Positions 1 to 5,137 of a stretch of 5,137 bases of DNA are shown in pieces. Each line of letters begins with the position of its first letter. Positions within the stretch are counted from its first letter, which is position 1. Location of the stretch: NCBI GenBank assembly GCA_937928335.1, contig CALFWN010000028.1, forward strand, positions 1 to 5,137, given 5' to 3'. This stretch comes from an uncultured Litoreibacter sp. Its GTDB lineage: Bacteria > Pseudomonadota > Alphaproteobacteria > Rhodobacterales > Rhodobacteraceae. Under the pieces are notes generated by a model. The model searched no databases. It had not been told where the DNA came from and saw nothing but the letters and a program-made list of their open reading frames with translations. Position numbers and translations under genes: made by a program.

Positions 1-119
1 CGTCAGATTTCCGGGCGGCCCGGCACCACGCAGATACCGGCCTGAATGGCACAGCTGTAGTCAACTCGTTAACCATTGCTCCGCTATCGTCGCGGTGATC
101 CAAAGCGAGATGATACCGA
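1..119. other. Unassigned left-edge region upstream of the dehydratase gene
   Basis: I cannot assign a gene here with confidence. Two readings are open. On the minus strand an ATG at 76-74 opens a frame of 25 codons that leaves the window without a stop (it starts MVNELTTAVPF). It would be a gene diverging from the dehydratase with a 43-bp gap. A GGAG lies just upstream, but only about 2 nt from the ATG, which is too close for a good ribosome binding site. On the plus strand, the frame starting at base 3 is open until a TGA at 96-98 and could be the tail of an upstream gene. Neither peptide resembles a family I recognise, and third-position GC is similar in both, so composition does not decide between them. 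Confidence 0.4.
67..76 (+). promoter_or_regulatory. Possible CtrA-type half-site (TTAACCAT)
   Basis: The sequence CGTTAACCAT lies about 45 bp upstream of the dehydratase start codon. TTAACCAT matches the extended half-site of the alphaproteobacterial cell-cycle regulator CtrA, whose full site is TTAA-N7-TTAA. No second TTAA lies at the required distance on either side, so this is a half-site only. It also overlaps the candidate minus-strand ATG at 76-74. Regulation by CtrA is an inference. Confidence 0.25.
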
Positions 120-1298
120 GTGACAGATTTCCAGACCCTCCTGACCGCATTGACAGAACTGACAGCCCAAGATCGCCCCATAGGCGCGTCAGATCCGAGG
201 CGGCCAACCGTAGATCAAACCGGCTATGCGGGCAGCGTGGTGATGGTCACAGGCGCGGGCGGCTCTATCGGGTCCGAGCTGTGCCATGAACTGGCCAGAA
301 CCGGCATTCGCAAACTGGTCCTTTTAGACCAAAGCGAGCTGGCGCTTTACACAATCGAGATAGCTTTGGCCCCGCTGGCACAAGCCCACGGCTTCGAGCT
401 GGTCGCCATTCTTGGCTCTGTCAGCAATGCGCAGCTTATCCGCGACACGCTGCGCACCCACAGCATTGACACGATCTTTCACGCCGCCGCCTATAAACAC
501 GTCCCGATGGTCGAGCGAAACCCGATTGCCGGGCTGTCCAACAACGTCATGGGCACGCGGGTTCTGGCGGCACAGGCCAAGGCCGCAAAGGTCCGCCGCT
601 TCGTGCTGATCTCAAGCGACAAGGCGGTGCGCCCGGCAAATGTGATGGGTGCCTCGAAACGCTTTGCCGAGATGATCGCGCAGGATCTGGCCAGCCGGCC
701 TTCGGAAACGGTGTTCTCCATTGTGCGCTTCGGCAACGTGCTGGGCTCATCGGGCTCTGTCTTTCCACTGTTTCAGGACCAGATCGCCAGAGGCGGCCCC
801 GTCACGTTGACCCATGACGACACGACCCGTTATTTCATGACCCCGCAAGAGGCAGCAGAACTGGTTCTGGCGGCAGGTCATATGGCGCAGGGCGGGGAGG
901 TGTTCATGCTGGATATGGGGCCGCCCATTCCTGTCAGGGCGCTTGCCCGGCACATGATCCGGGAGGCGGGCCTAAGCCTGCGTGATGCCCGAAACCCGGC
1001 AGGCGATATCGAGATTGAGGTCACCGGCCTGCGCGCAGGCGAAAAGCTGCATGAAGAACTGTCGTTCAGCCAATGCCGCACGCCGACATCTCACAGCCGG
1101 ATCCTACAGGTTCACGAAGGGTGCCTGTCAGAGCTGGAGCTTGCTGGAACCCTGCGTGCGCTTGACGCGGCGATTGAGAAAAACGACCCAGACGCCGCCC
1201 GCGACACCATCGCCCGCTGGATTGCCGCAGATCAGGGCGTGGCGCATCTCGGTGCACAAACCGGCAAAGCATCGCACGGAGGGGTTTTGAAGTTTTAA
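120..1298 (+). CDS. Nucleoside-diphosphate-sugar 4,6-dehydratase, soluble WbpM/FlaA1/CapD-type (polysaccharide biosynthesis protein)
   Basis: A 392-residue member of the extended short-chain dehydrogenase family. It probably uses NAD(P) to convert a UDP-N-acetylhexosamine into its 4-keto-6-deoxy form, a precursor of sugars such as QuiNAc, FucNAc or bacillosamine; the exact substrate is inferred. Visible motifs are the dinucleotide-binding TGAGGSIGSE (44-53), HAAAYKHVPMVE (121-132), SSDKAV (165-170), NVMGASK (174-180), VRFGNVLGSSGSVFPLF (202-218), RYFMT (237-241) and TGLRAGEKLHEEL (302-314). In the YxxxK position the Tyr is replaced by Met176, with Lys180 kept, as in WbpM. Full-length WbpM/CapD proteins (roughly 600 residues or more) carry an N-terminal membrane region; this one has only about 40 polar residues before the Rossmann fold and no membrane segment, so it should be cytoplasmic. 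The GTG at 120 is the first possible start, because TGA at 111-113 closes the frame. The Shine-Dalgarno is weak (AAAGCGAG, about 10 nt away). ATG at 243 would begin right at the nucleotide-binding strand and is unlikely. Confidence 0.92.
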   Translation: MTDFQTLLTALTELTAQDRPIGASDPRRPTVDQTGYAGSVVMVTGAGGSIGSELCHELARTGIRKLVLLDQSELALYTIEIALAPLAQAHGFELVAILGSVSNAQLIRDTLRTHSIDTIFHAAAYKHVPMVERNPIAGLSNNVMGTRVLAAQAKAAKVRRFVLISSDKAVRPANVMGASKRFAEMIAQDLASRPSETVFSIVRFGNVLGSSGSVFPLFQDQIARGGPVTLTHDDTTRYFMTPQEAAELVLAAGHMAQGGEVFMLDMGPPIPVRALARHMIREAGLSLRDARNPAGDIEIEVTGLRAGEKLHEELSFSQCRTPTSHSRILQVHEGCLSELELAGTLRALDAAIEKNDPDAARDTIARWIAADQGVAHLGAQTGKASHGGVLKF

Positions 1299-1305
1299 CC
1301 AACCA

Positions 1306-1348
1306 CATGGGACAACCCGGACCGCGCGCCATCTTGGCGCATCCCATG
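1306..1348 (+). repeat. Two-tier inverted repeat in the leader of the spike-base gene
   Basis: The perfect arms CATGGGA (1306-1312) and TCCCATG (1342-1348) enclose a second hairpin, GCGCCA (1326-1331) against TGGCGC (1335-1340) with a 3-nt loop. The inner and outer stems are separated by one unpaired base on the right and 13 on the left. The structure sits between the dehydratase stop and the AGGA ribosome binding site (1355-1358) of the next gene. No T-run follows, so it is not a normal intrinsic terminator. It could be an RNA leader element or a DNA operator; its function is unknown. Confidence 0.45.
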
Positions 1349-1362
1349 AATGGCAGGACCCG

Positions 1363-1623
1363 ATGGATAAATTTTCAAACTTCCCGACAACCCCGATTTC
1401 CCCGGCACGCGGCGGCACGCTGGTCACCCCCAATGACACCTCCGAGCTGATGCAGGTCAGCCGCGCCCTTTATGTGGGTCAGGGTGGCGACGTTGCCTTG
1501 ACTCTGGCAGATGGTGACACGCTTGTCTTTGAGGCTGTCCCCTCGGGCAGCATTTTGCCGGTACGTGCCAGCATCGTGCGCGTCACCGGCACCACGGCCG
1601 CCGCCATCATCGCCCTTTGGTGA
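1363..1623 (+). CDS. Spike base protein, Rcc01079 (GhsA)-like; phage/GTA head-spike component
   Basis: An 86-residue protein with the pattern I recall for the small Rcc01079-type spike base family of Rhodobacterales gene transfer agents and related phages: VTPNDTSEL (21-29), RALYVGQGGDVAL (34-46), a G-D-T-LVFEAVPSGSILPVR stretch (51-68), and the ending RVTGTTAAAIIALW (73-86). The alternating short beta-strands and Gly/Thr turns fit a small beta-rich base that trimerises or pentamerises on a capsid. It has no signal peptide or membrane segment. In R. capsulatus the GhsA/GhsB spikes decorate RcGTA heads and promote binding to capsular polysaccharide. AGGA (1355-1358) with a 4-nt spacer supports ATG 1363. 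It lies 64 bp after the dehydratase gene on the same strand and is followed by its own terminator. No GhsB-like fibre gene follows; the next gene is convergent. The family was recognised from memory. A stand-alone polysaccharide-associated role is the main alternative. Confidence 0.8.
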   Translation: MDKFSNFPTTPISPARGGTLVTPNDTSELMQVSRALYVGQGGDVALTLADGDTLVFEAVPSGSILPVRASIVRVTGTTAAAIIALW

Positions 1624-1654
1624 TCCGGGCGCGCGCCTCGCAGGGTGCCGCAGC

Positions 1655-2902
1655 TTAAACGGGCGTCAACTGACCCGCCGCGCCTTGCGTGGCGGGCTTT
1701 TGCATTGTCCGCGCCAATGTATCCATAAGCCCGCGCAGCCCGTCCTCATAGGCGGCCAGCCGGGCCAGCCCTTCAAGCGCCGCCGCCCGTGCATCCTTGG
1801 CCAGGACTGACCGCAGCTCAAACCCATCCATGACCGCGTTTGTGATGGTCTCGGAGCTCATCGTTCTGCAATCGGCCACATGCGCATATCCCAAAGCCCC
1901 GAACAGCCCGGAGAATTTCCGGCTATAGGCCAGCGGCACCACCGCCACGCCGCTTGACAGCGCCGCGATACATGCGTGCATCCGCGAGCCCGCCATGAAC
2001 GACATCTCAGAAATATACCCTTTGGCCTGTGAAGGCGTAGCGAATGCCGGCGCAACATGGACCGACGGGAAATGCTCTTTCAGCGCACGCAGCGCCGCCA
2101 TGTCATCCTCCACCGGCATATCAGGGCAGATCACATGCGGAATAAGATGAACCTCCGGCTGCTTGGGATGGGCCAGAAACCCCGCAATCAGCCGCTCCAT
2201 CAGGGCCGGGTAATCCACGCTCAGGCCAAACTGGTTTGTGCCCTGATACCCGCCCGACATCATCAGCCCCGAGACATTCAACCCAACGCGTGGCCGCTCC
2301 ACAACCGGCATCCCGCCCTCCTTGCGCAACCGCAGCGCCACATCCGAGGCCACGACCACGTCACGGCCCACCCCGATCTCGCGCAGATGAGCGACCGAGG
2401 CCTTGTCACGCGCACAGACCAGCGCTGACATATTGATACTGGCCCGCGCGAGAGCCCGCGAGACCGGGTTGGTAAACGGCCCGAAGGTTTGCGGCGCCAG
2501 CACAAGCGGCGTTCCGGCCAGATGCGTCAGGTATTTCAGCCAGAACACCCGTTTGAGCCGCCTGGTCCCGTAAATGTCCGCAAAGCTGTCACCTGCGCCA
2601 ATATCAAGCACTATATCCGCCGCCTCAAGATGCGCATAGGCGCCGGATCGGGTCAGCAGGTCCTTTCCCCGAATGGGGATGATGGTGATGTCGTCACCCG
2701 ACACGCAGGCCGCCCCGTCATCATGCCAGTCCAGCAGGGTGATGCTGAGGTTCAGATGCAGCTCGATCGCGAGGCCACGCAGCACATCCACCTGCGCCAC
2801 GCTCAGCGCCCCGACCCCAAGATTGTTGGAGCGCGACGCGTGCAGGATCAGACAGACCCGCAAATCGCGGCGTGGCCGGGTGAGAAAGGGAATTGCGTTC
2901 AT
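1655..2902 (-). CDS. Polysaccharide pyruvyl transferase family protein
   Basis: A 415-residue protein with the marks of the polysaccharide pyruvyl transferase family (WcaK/CsaB/ExoV type, two-domain GT-B-like fold). Members add a ketal-linked pyruvate from phosphoenolpyruvate to a sugar of a cell-surface glycan. Visible motifs are SNNLGVGALSVAQ (25-37), ADIVLDIGAGDSFADIYG (95-112), LVLAPQTFGPF (133-143), CARDKASVAHLREIGV (163-178), SDVALRL (186-192), GLNVSGL (207-213) and, near the end, MAGSRMHACIAALSSGVAVV (303-322) followed by PLAYSRKFSGLF (323-334). The R-M-H of the last region is the usual conserved Arg/His site. No signal peptide or membrane helix is seen, so it should be cytoplasmic. 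ATG 2902 is preferred because it forms an ATGA overlap with the stop of the upstream FrhB-like gene, has AGGTGG 5 nt upstream, and directly precedes the first beta-strand. An open frame extends up to 2995 but lies inside the upstream gene. Some family members are not proven pyruvyl transferases, so the donor and acceptor are unknown. Confidence 0.87.
   Translation of the reverse strand: MNAIPFLTRPRRDLRVCLILHASRSNNLGVGALSVAQVDVLRGLAIELHLNLSITLLDWHDDGAACVSGDDITIIPIRGKDLLTRSGAYAHLEAADIVLDIGAGDSFADIYGTRRLKRVFWLKYLTHLAGTPLVLAPQTFGPFTNPVSRALARASINMSALVCARDKASVAHLREIGVGRDVVVASDVALRLRKEGGMPVVERPRVGLNVSGLMMSGGYQGTNQFGLSVDYPALMERLIAGFLAHPKQPEVHLIPHVICPDMPVEDDMAALRALKEHFPSVHVAPAFATPSQAKGYISEMSFMAGSRMHACIAALSSGVAVVPLAYSRKFSGLFGALGYAHVADCRTMSSETITNAVMDGFELRSVLAKDARAAALEGLARLAAYEDGLRGLMDTLARTMQKPATQGAAGQLTPV
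1673..1701 (+). terminator. Intrinsic terminator of the spike-base transcript, inside the convergent gene
   Basis: CCCGCCGCGC (1674-1683) pairs with GCGTGGCGGG (1687-1696) as a 10-bp stem with one G-T wobble and a CTT loop. It is followed by C and then TTTT (1698-1701). This is a good Rho-independent terminator for plus-strand transcription, 50 bp after the spike-base stop. On the minus strand no T-run follows the stem, so it should act in one direction. It overlaps codons 401-410 of the pyruvyl transferase gene. Confidence 0.7.
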
Positions 2903-4125
2903 GACTGCCACCTGTGTTTCAGAAAAACCCGCCGCGCTGTGCCAAGCATCGCTCTGAGCGTCTGCCTGACCCCCGCCTGCCGGGCGCAAGCCCAAAGACC
3001 AAGGCCGCGGTATTTTGGGATCGGGAGGCCTGCAAGACTGCGCCCCGCCAGGCGGCCCAGCAGCTCCCGGCGGCGCCGGACCTGCCCGGGCTGCATCGCC
3101 TCAAGCGCGTCAATCGAAAGCGGCTCGCTGTGCAGCGCGCCTGCGCGAACCGCCTCACGCACCAGACGCAAACCCGCCGCGCTGCGGGCAAGGATCACGC
3201 TGCGCCCGTCTTGCTCGGTAAATCGCGGATAGCCTCGTGCGTCGGTCTCCCACGCATCGGCAAAGGCTATATCGGCGGCCAGCCCGATCCCATCCGCGCA
3301 GATACGGCATCGGTGCTGAACCTGAGGCGACAGAATATCGCCCCAGCTTTCATGATACTGCATCGACCGGGTTTGGCCGTCATGGGTTTCCACCTCGGTC
3401 AGCCCCGGCCAGCCGCCACCGCGATATTTGAAACGCTTCACATCAGACCGTTTCACGCCAAGATGCCCCGCCACCTGCTCCGCCCCATTGAGGGAGGGCA
3501 CGCCTGCACAAAAGAACGACAGCATAACCGGGAAGCGCTGGCTGACGCGGGGGTCCTGCTTTGCCCAATGCCGCAACCCGGCCACATCGCAGGGCTTGCC
3601 GACAAACGCATAACGCCCCTCCGTCTCAAGCAGCTTGGCCACGACCAGCAATGGCGAGGATGGCGCATAGCGCGACGCCGCTGCGTCCAAAACCTCCGAC
3701 CGGGTCTGCGACAGCGTGATCTGGTTGGCCATCGGCGCATCGGCATGGGCCGCAATATGCACAACGCCGTCCACCTGATCGGTCTCAAGCAGCCAGACCA
3801 GCATCTGCGACAAGGCCCCGCCAGAGGCCCCCGCATTGCGCAGCTCATCGTCTTTGGCCCAGCCTTGCGAGATCTGCGCGTAAGGCCCCCAAAGCGGGTG
3901 GTCATGCCGAGCCGGGGCAGGCGCGGATTGCGCGCGGCCGGGGCATATCGCGTCGATCAGACCCGTCTGTGACCGGGACAACGCCCCGATGCCACGAGGC
4001 CGAATGAACCCATCCTCCGCCAGATGCATCTGCACCGCATCCGGCGCCAGGGCCGCACAGGCCCCGCATCCTGTGCAAAGCTCGGCGGCGACCGTTTTGT
4101 CGATAATACTCGGGTGGAGACCCAT
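2899..4125 (-). CDS. FrhB/FdhB-family Fe-S flavoprotein (coenzyme F420 hydrogenase/dehydrogenase beta subunit-like) in a polysaccharide locus
   Basis: A 408-residue protein. The N-terminus has a ferredoxin-type cluster motif, LCTGCGAC (Cys17, Cys20, Cys23) with a fourth Cys in CPG (Cys61), suggesting one [4Fe-4S] cluster. The FrhB-type core follows: NAGASGGALSQML (98-109), DGVVHIAA (119-126), ASRYAPSSPLL (150-160), GKPCDVAGLRHW (176-187, Cys179), FFCAGVPS (204-211, Cys206), FKYRGGGWPG (232-241) and RCRICADGIGLAADIAFADAW (272-292, Cys273 and Cys276). The extra Cys residues may bind further clusters, and the core probably binds a flavin. In methanogens FrhB reduces F420; whether this organism makes F420 cannot be seen here, and the gene more likely does redox chemistry tied to a glycan or glycan precursor. 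It is transcribed first of a two-gene unit, overlapping the pyruvyl transferase gene by ATGA. ATG 4125 has TAGGAA 6 nt upstream. The basic tail (370-408) shows no clear membrane helix. The family call is firm; the reaction is unknown. Confidence 0.88.
   Translation of the reverse strand: MGLHPSIIDKTVAAELCTGCGACAALAPDAVQMHLAEDGFIRPRGIGALSRSQTGLIDAICPGRAQSAPAPARHDHPLWGPYAQISQGWAKDDELRNAGASGGALSQMLVWLLETDQVDGVVHIAAHADAPMANQITLSQTRSEVLDAAASRYAPSSPLLVVAKLLETEGRYAFVGKPCDVAGLRHWAKQDPRVSQRFPVMLSFFCAGVPSLNGAEQVAGHLGVKRSDVKRFKYRGGGWPGLTEVETHDGQTRSMQYHESWGDILSPQVQHRCRICADGIGLAADIAFADAWETDARGYPRFTEQDGRSVILARSAAGLRLVREAVRAGALHSEPLSIDALEAMQPGQVRRRRELLGRLAGRSLAGLPIPKYRGLGLWACARQAGVRQTLRAMLGTARRVFLKHRWQS
2908..2913 (-). 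promoter_or_regulatory. Ribosome binding site deciding the pyruvyl transferase start
   Basis: On the minus strand AGGTGG stands 5 nt before ATG 2902 and lies in the last codons of the FrhB-like gene. Together with the ATGA stop/start overlap (2902-2899) it indicates translational coupling and argues against the longer start at 2995. Confidence 0.6.
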
Positions 4126-4144
4126 TACTGGTTCCTAAGCGCTG

Positions 4145-4185
4145 TTTACCCATCGTTAAGGCCGAACTGGTTAAGCCTTGGTAAA
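4145..4185. promoter_or_regulatory. Symmetric pair of TTTACC-N5-TTAA boxes in the divergent promoter region
   Basis: The 59-bp gap between the minus-strand FrhB-like gene and the plus-strand flippase gene is AT-richer than its surroundings. It contains TTTACC-N5-TTAA at 4145-4159 on the plus strand and the same pattern on the minus strand at 4185-4171, with 11 bp between the boxes. Each box is one base from the CtrA consensus TTAA-N7-TTAA. The right box ends directly on the flippase start (GGTAAATG, 4180-4187). A shared operator for both divergent units is likely on symmetry; the identity of the regulator is a guess. I could not pick out a convincing -35/-10 pair on either strand. Confidence 0.45.
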
Positions 4186-5137
4186 TGACGATGATATCCA
4201 CCCTCAGCCCCGCAATGGCCCGAGCGCACCCTCTCGCCGTGTTGCTCTCTGGCAACGCGGGTGTGGCGGTGCTGACACTGGCCCGCAACATCATCGCAGC
4301 CCATATCATCGGCGCAGAGCAGTTCGGCATCGCTGCCAGTTTTGCCATTGTCGTCTCTGCCGTCGAAATGGCCACCACGCTTGGCGCGCAGCAGCTTATC
4401 GTGCGGGAACAGGACGGCGACAGCACCGCCCTGCAAGGCTGGCTCCATACCGTGCAGCTGTGCCGCGGGCTGTTGGGCGGCGTGGTCGTTTTTCTCTGCG
4501 CAAAGCCGGTCGCGGCTTTTCTGCAGGTCCCTCAAGCCGATTGGGCGTTTCAGCTTTTGGCCGTTATCCCGGTCATGACAGGTCTGGTGCATCTCGACCC
4601 GTGGCGGTTCCAGCGCTTTGGCCGGTTCGGCCCGTCAATTTGCGTGCAACTGGCCCCGGCGGCCTTCGCGCTTGTGATGATCTGGCCCTTGCAACGCGAA
4701 CTCCCGGATTTTCGGCTGCTTCTGATGATGTCGATCATACATGCCGCAGGCGTGCTGGTGATGTCGCATCTCTTTGCAGAGCGGCGCTTCAGCCTCACCC
4801 TGACCCGCGCCTATCTTGCCCGGACCCTGTCATTCGGGATGCCTCTGGCGCTGAACGGCGTCCTGCTGCTGGCCACCTTCCACGGGGAAAAGCTGCTGGT
4901 GGGCCATGTGATGGGGCCAGCCAATCTGGCGATTCTGGCAATGGGCTTCACGCTGACCCTGACCCCTGCGCTGATCATGGGCCGCAGCCTGCAGGCCTAT
5001 TTCCTACCGCTGCTCGCCAGCTCCGAGGCCCATTCCGGGCTTGCCCGTATTCAGGCGAAACAGACACTGATCCTATGCTGTTGCGCCGGGCTGATGCTGG
5101 GCGTGCTGCTTGTCCCTTTTGGGCGTTACGTGGCCAC
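4185..5137 (+). CDS. Wzx-type oligosaccharide flippase (MOP superfamily), 3' end outside the window
   Basis: The first 317 codons of a frame that stays open to the window edge. It is strongly hydrophobic, with probable membrane segments near residues 15-35, 46-62, 92-112, 120-137, 150-168, 177-196, 219-238, 245-265 and 295-315. The beginning RNIIAAHIIGAEQFGIAASF (34-53), followed by the TLGAQQLIVRE stretch (65-75), matches the usual start of Wzx/RfbX polysaccharide exporters (an R..i...lG...fG pattern, then lG....lvR). Such proteins flip undecaprenyl-diphosphate-linked oligosaccharides to the periplasmic face of the inner membrane. Full-length family members are usually about 400-500 residues, so roughly a quarter to a third is missing. 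ATG 4185 is the first start; ATG 4191 and ATG 4215 are alternatives. None has a clear Shine-Dalgarno, so weak or leaderless initiation is possible. It diverges from the FrhB-like gene and probably shares its control region. Confidence 0.85.
   Translation, partial: MTMISTLSPAMARAHPLAVLLSGNAGVAVLTLARNIIAAHIIGAEQFGIAASFAIVVSAVEMATTLGAQQLIVREQDGDSTALQGWLHTVQLCRGLLGGVVVFLCAKPVAAFLQVPQADWAFQLLAVIPVMTGLVHLDPWRFQRFGRFGPSICVQLAPAAFALVMIWPLQRELPDFRLLLMMSIIHAAGVLVMSHLFAERRFSLTLTRAYLARTLSFGMPLALNGVLLLATFHGEKLLVGHVMGPANLAILAMGFTLTLTPALIMGRSLQAYFLPLLASSEAHSGLARIQAKQTLILCCCAGLMLGVLLVPFGRYVA

Noticed and set aside
1128..1439. Minus-strand open frames (about 100 codons) opposite the end of the dehydratase and the start of the spike gene
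   Set aside because: No conserved motif or ribosome binding site is visible, and they are antisense to two supported genes.
1628..1637. The palindrome GGCGCGCGCC between the spike-base stop and the convergent stop
   Set aside because: It is only an alternating GC run with no loop and no T-run, so I do not call it a terminator for the minus-strand unit.
2903..2995. A 31-codon N-terminal extension of the pyruvyl transferase up to 2995
   Set aside because: It lies inside the upstream gene in another frame and encodes low-complexity Ala/Gly-rich sequence. The start at 2902 has a good ribosome binding site and an ATGA overlap.
2489..3232. A 247-codon plus-strand open frame across the junction of the two minus-strand genes
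   Set aside because: Its composition is low in hydrophobic residues and Arg/Pro-rich, it has no family resemblance, and it is antisense to two real genes.
2914..3972. A 352-codon open frame on the plus strand, antisense to the FrhB-like gene
   Set aside because: It is rich in Arg, His, Pro and Gln, has no recognisable motif, and lies wholly opposite a well-supported gene with conserved Cys motifs. It is the expected shadow in GC-rich DNA.
3902..4426. A 174-codon minus-strand open frame overlapping the divergent gap
   Set aside because: It overlaps the start of the FrhB-like gene in another frame and runs antisense to the flippase, whose membrane pattern is clear. It has no motif of its own.
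1..5137. CRISPR arrays, tRNA or rRNA genes, insertion sequences, integrase or attachment sites
   Set aside because: I looked for regularly spaced repeats, tRNA-like ends, transposase motifs and long direct repeats and saw none. Gaps between the assigned genes are 31-64 bp, apart from the 119-bp left edge.

Overview
The window looks like part of an envelope (capsule/exopolysaccharide) biosynthesis locus from a GC-rich alphaproteobacterium, most likely a member of the Rhodobacterales. This rests on the GC-rich codon usage, the TTAACC-type boxes in the gene-free gaps, and above all a small protein (1363-1623) that resembles the head-spike base protein Rcc01079/GhsA of the Rhodobacter capsulatus gene transfer agent (RcGTA). 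All family calls were made by reading motifs by eye; no database search was run.

Layout from left to right. Positions 1-119 hold no assignable gene, although two short open frames run off the left edge or end there. A plus-strand gene (120-1298) encodes a soluble WbpM/FlaA1/CapD-type nucleotide-sugar 4,6-dehydratase. After a 64-bp gap containing a two-tier inverted repeat comes the 86-residue spike-base-like protein (1363-1623). A strong intrinsic terminator for that strand (1673-1701) lies inside the 3' end of the convergent gene. Two minus-strand genes follow: an Fe-S/flavin protein of the FrhB/FdhB ('coenzyme F420 hydrogenase beta subunit') family (4125-2899), then a polysaccharide pyruvyl transferase family protein (2902-1655). 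They share an ATGA overlap. A 59-bp divergent promoter region with a symmetric pair of TTTACC-N5-TTAA boxes (4145-4185) separates them from a plus-strand Wzx-type flippase (4185 to the right edge, incomplete).

Inferred joint role: the dehydratase makes a 6-deoxy-4-keto sugar nucleotide, the pyruvyl-transferase-family protein and its redox partner modify the glycan or a precursor, and the flippase moves lipid-linked repeat units across the inner membrane. The notable item is a phage/GTA capsid-spike gene sitting among surface-polysaccharide genes. In R. capsulatus the RcGTA head spikes bind the capsule, so this may reflect genetic linkage between a spike and its polysaccharide receptor. The FrhB-like plus pyruvyl-transferase pair is a second system whose chemistry is not settled.
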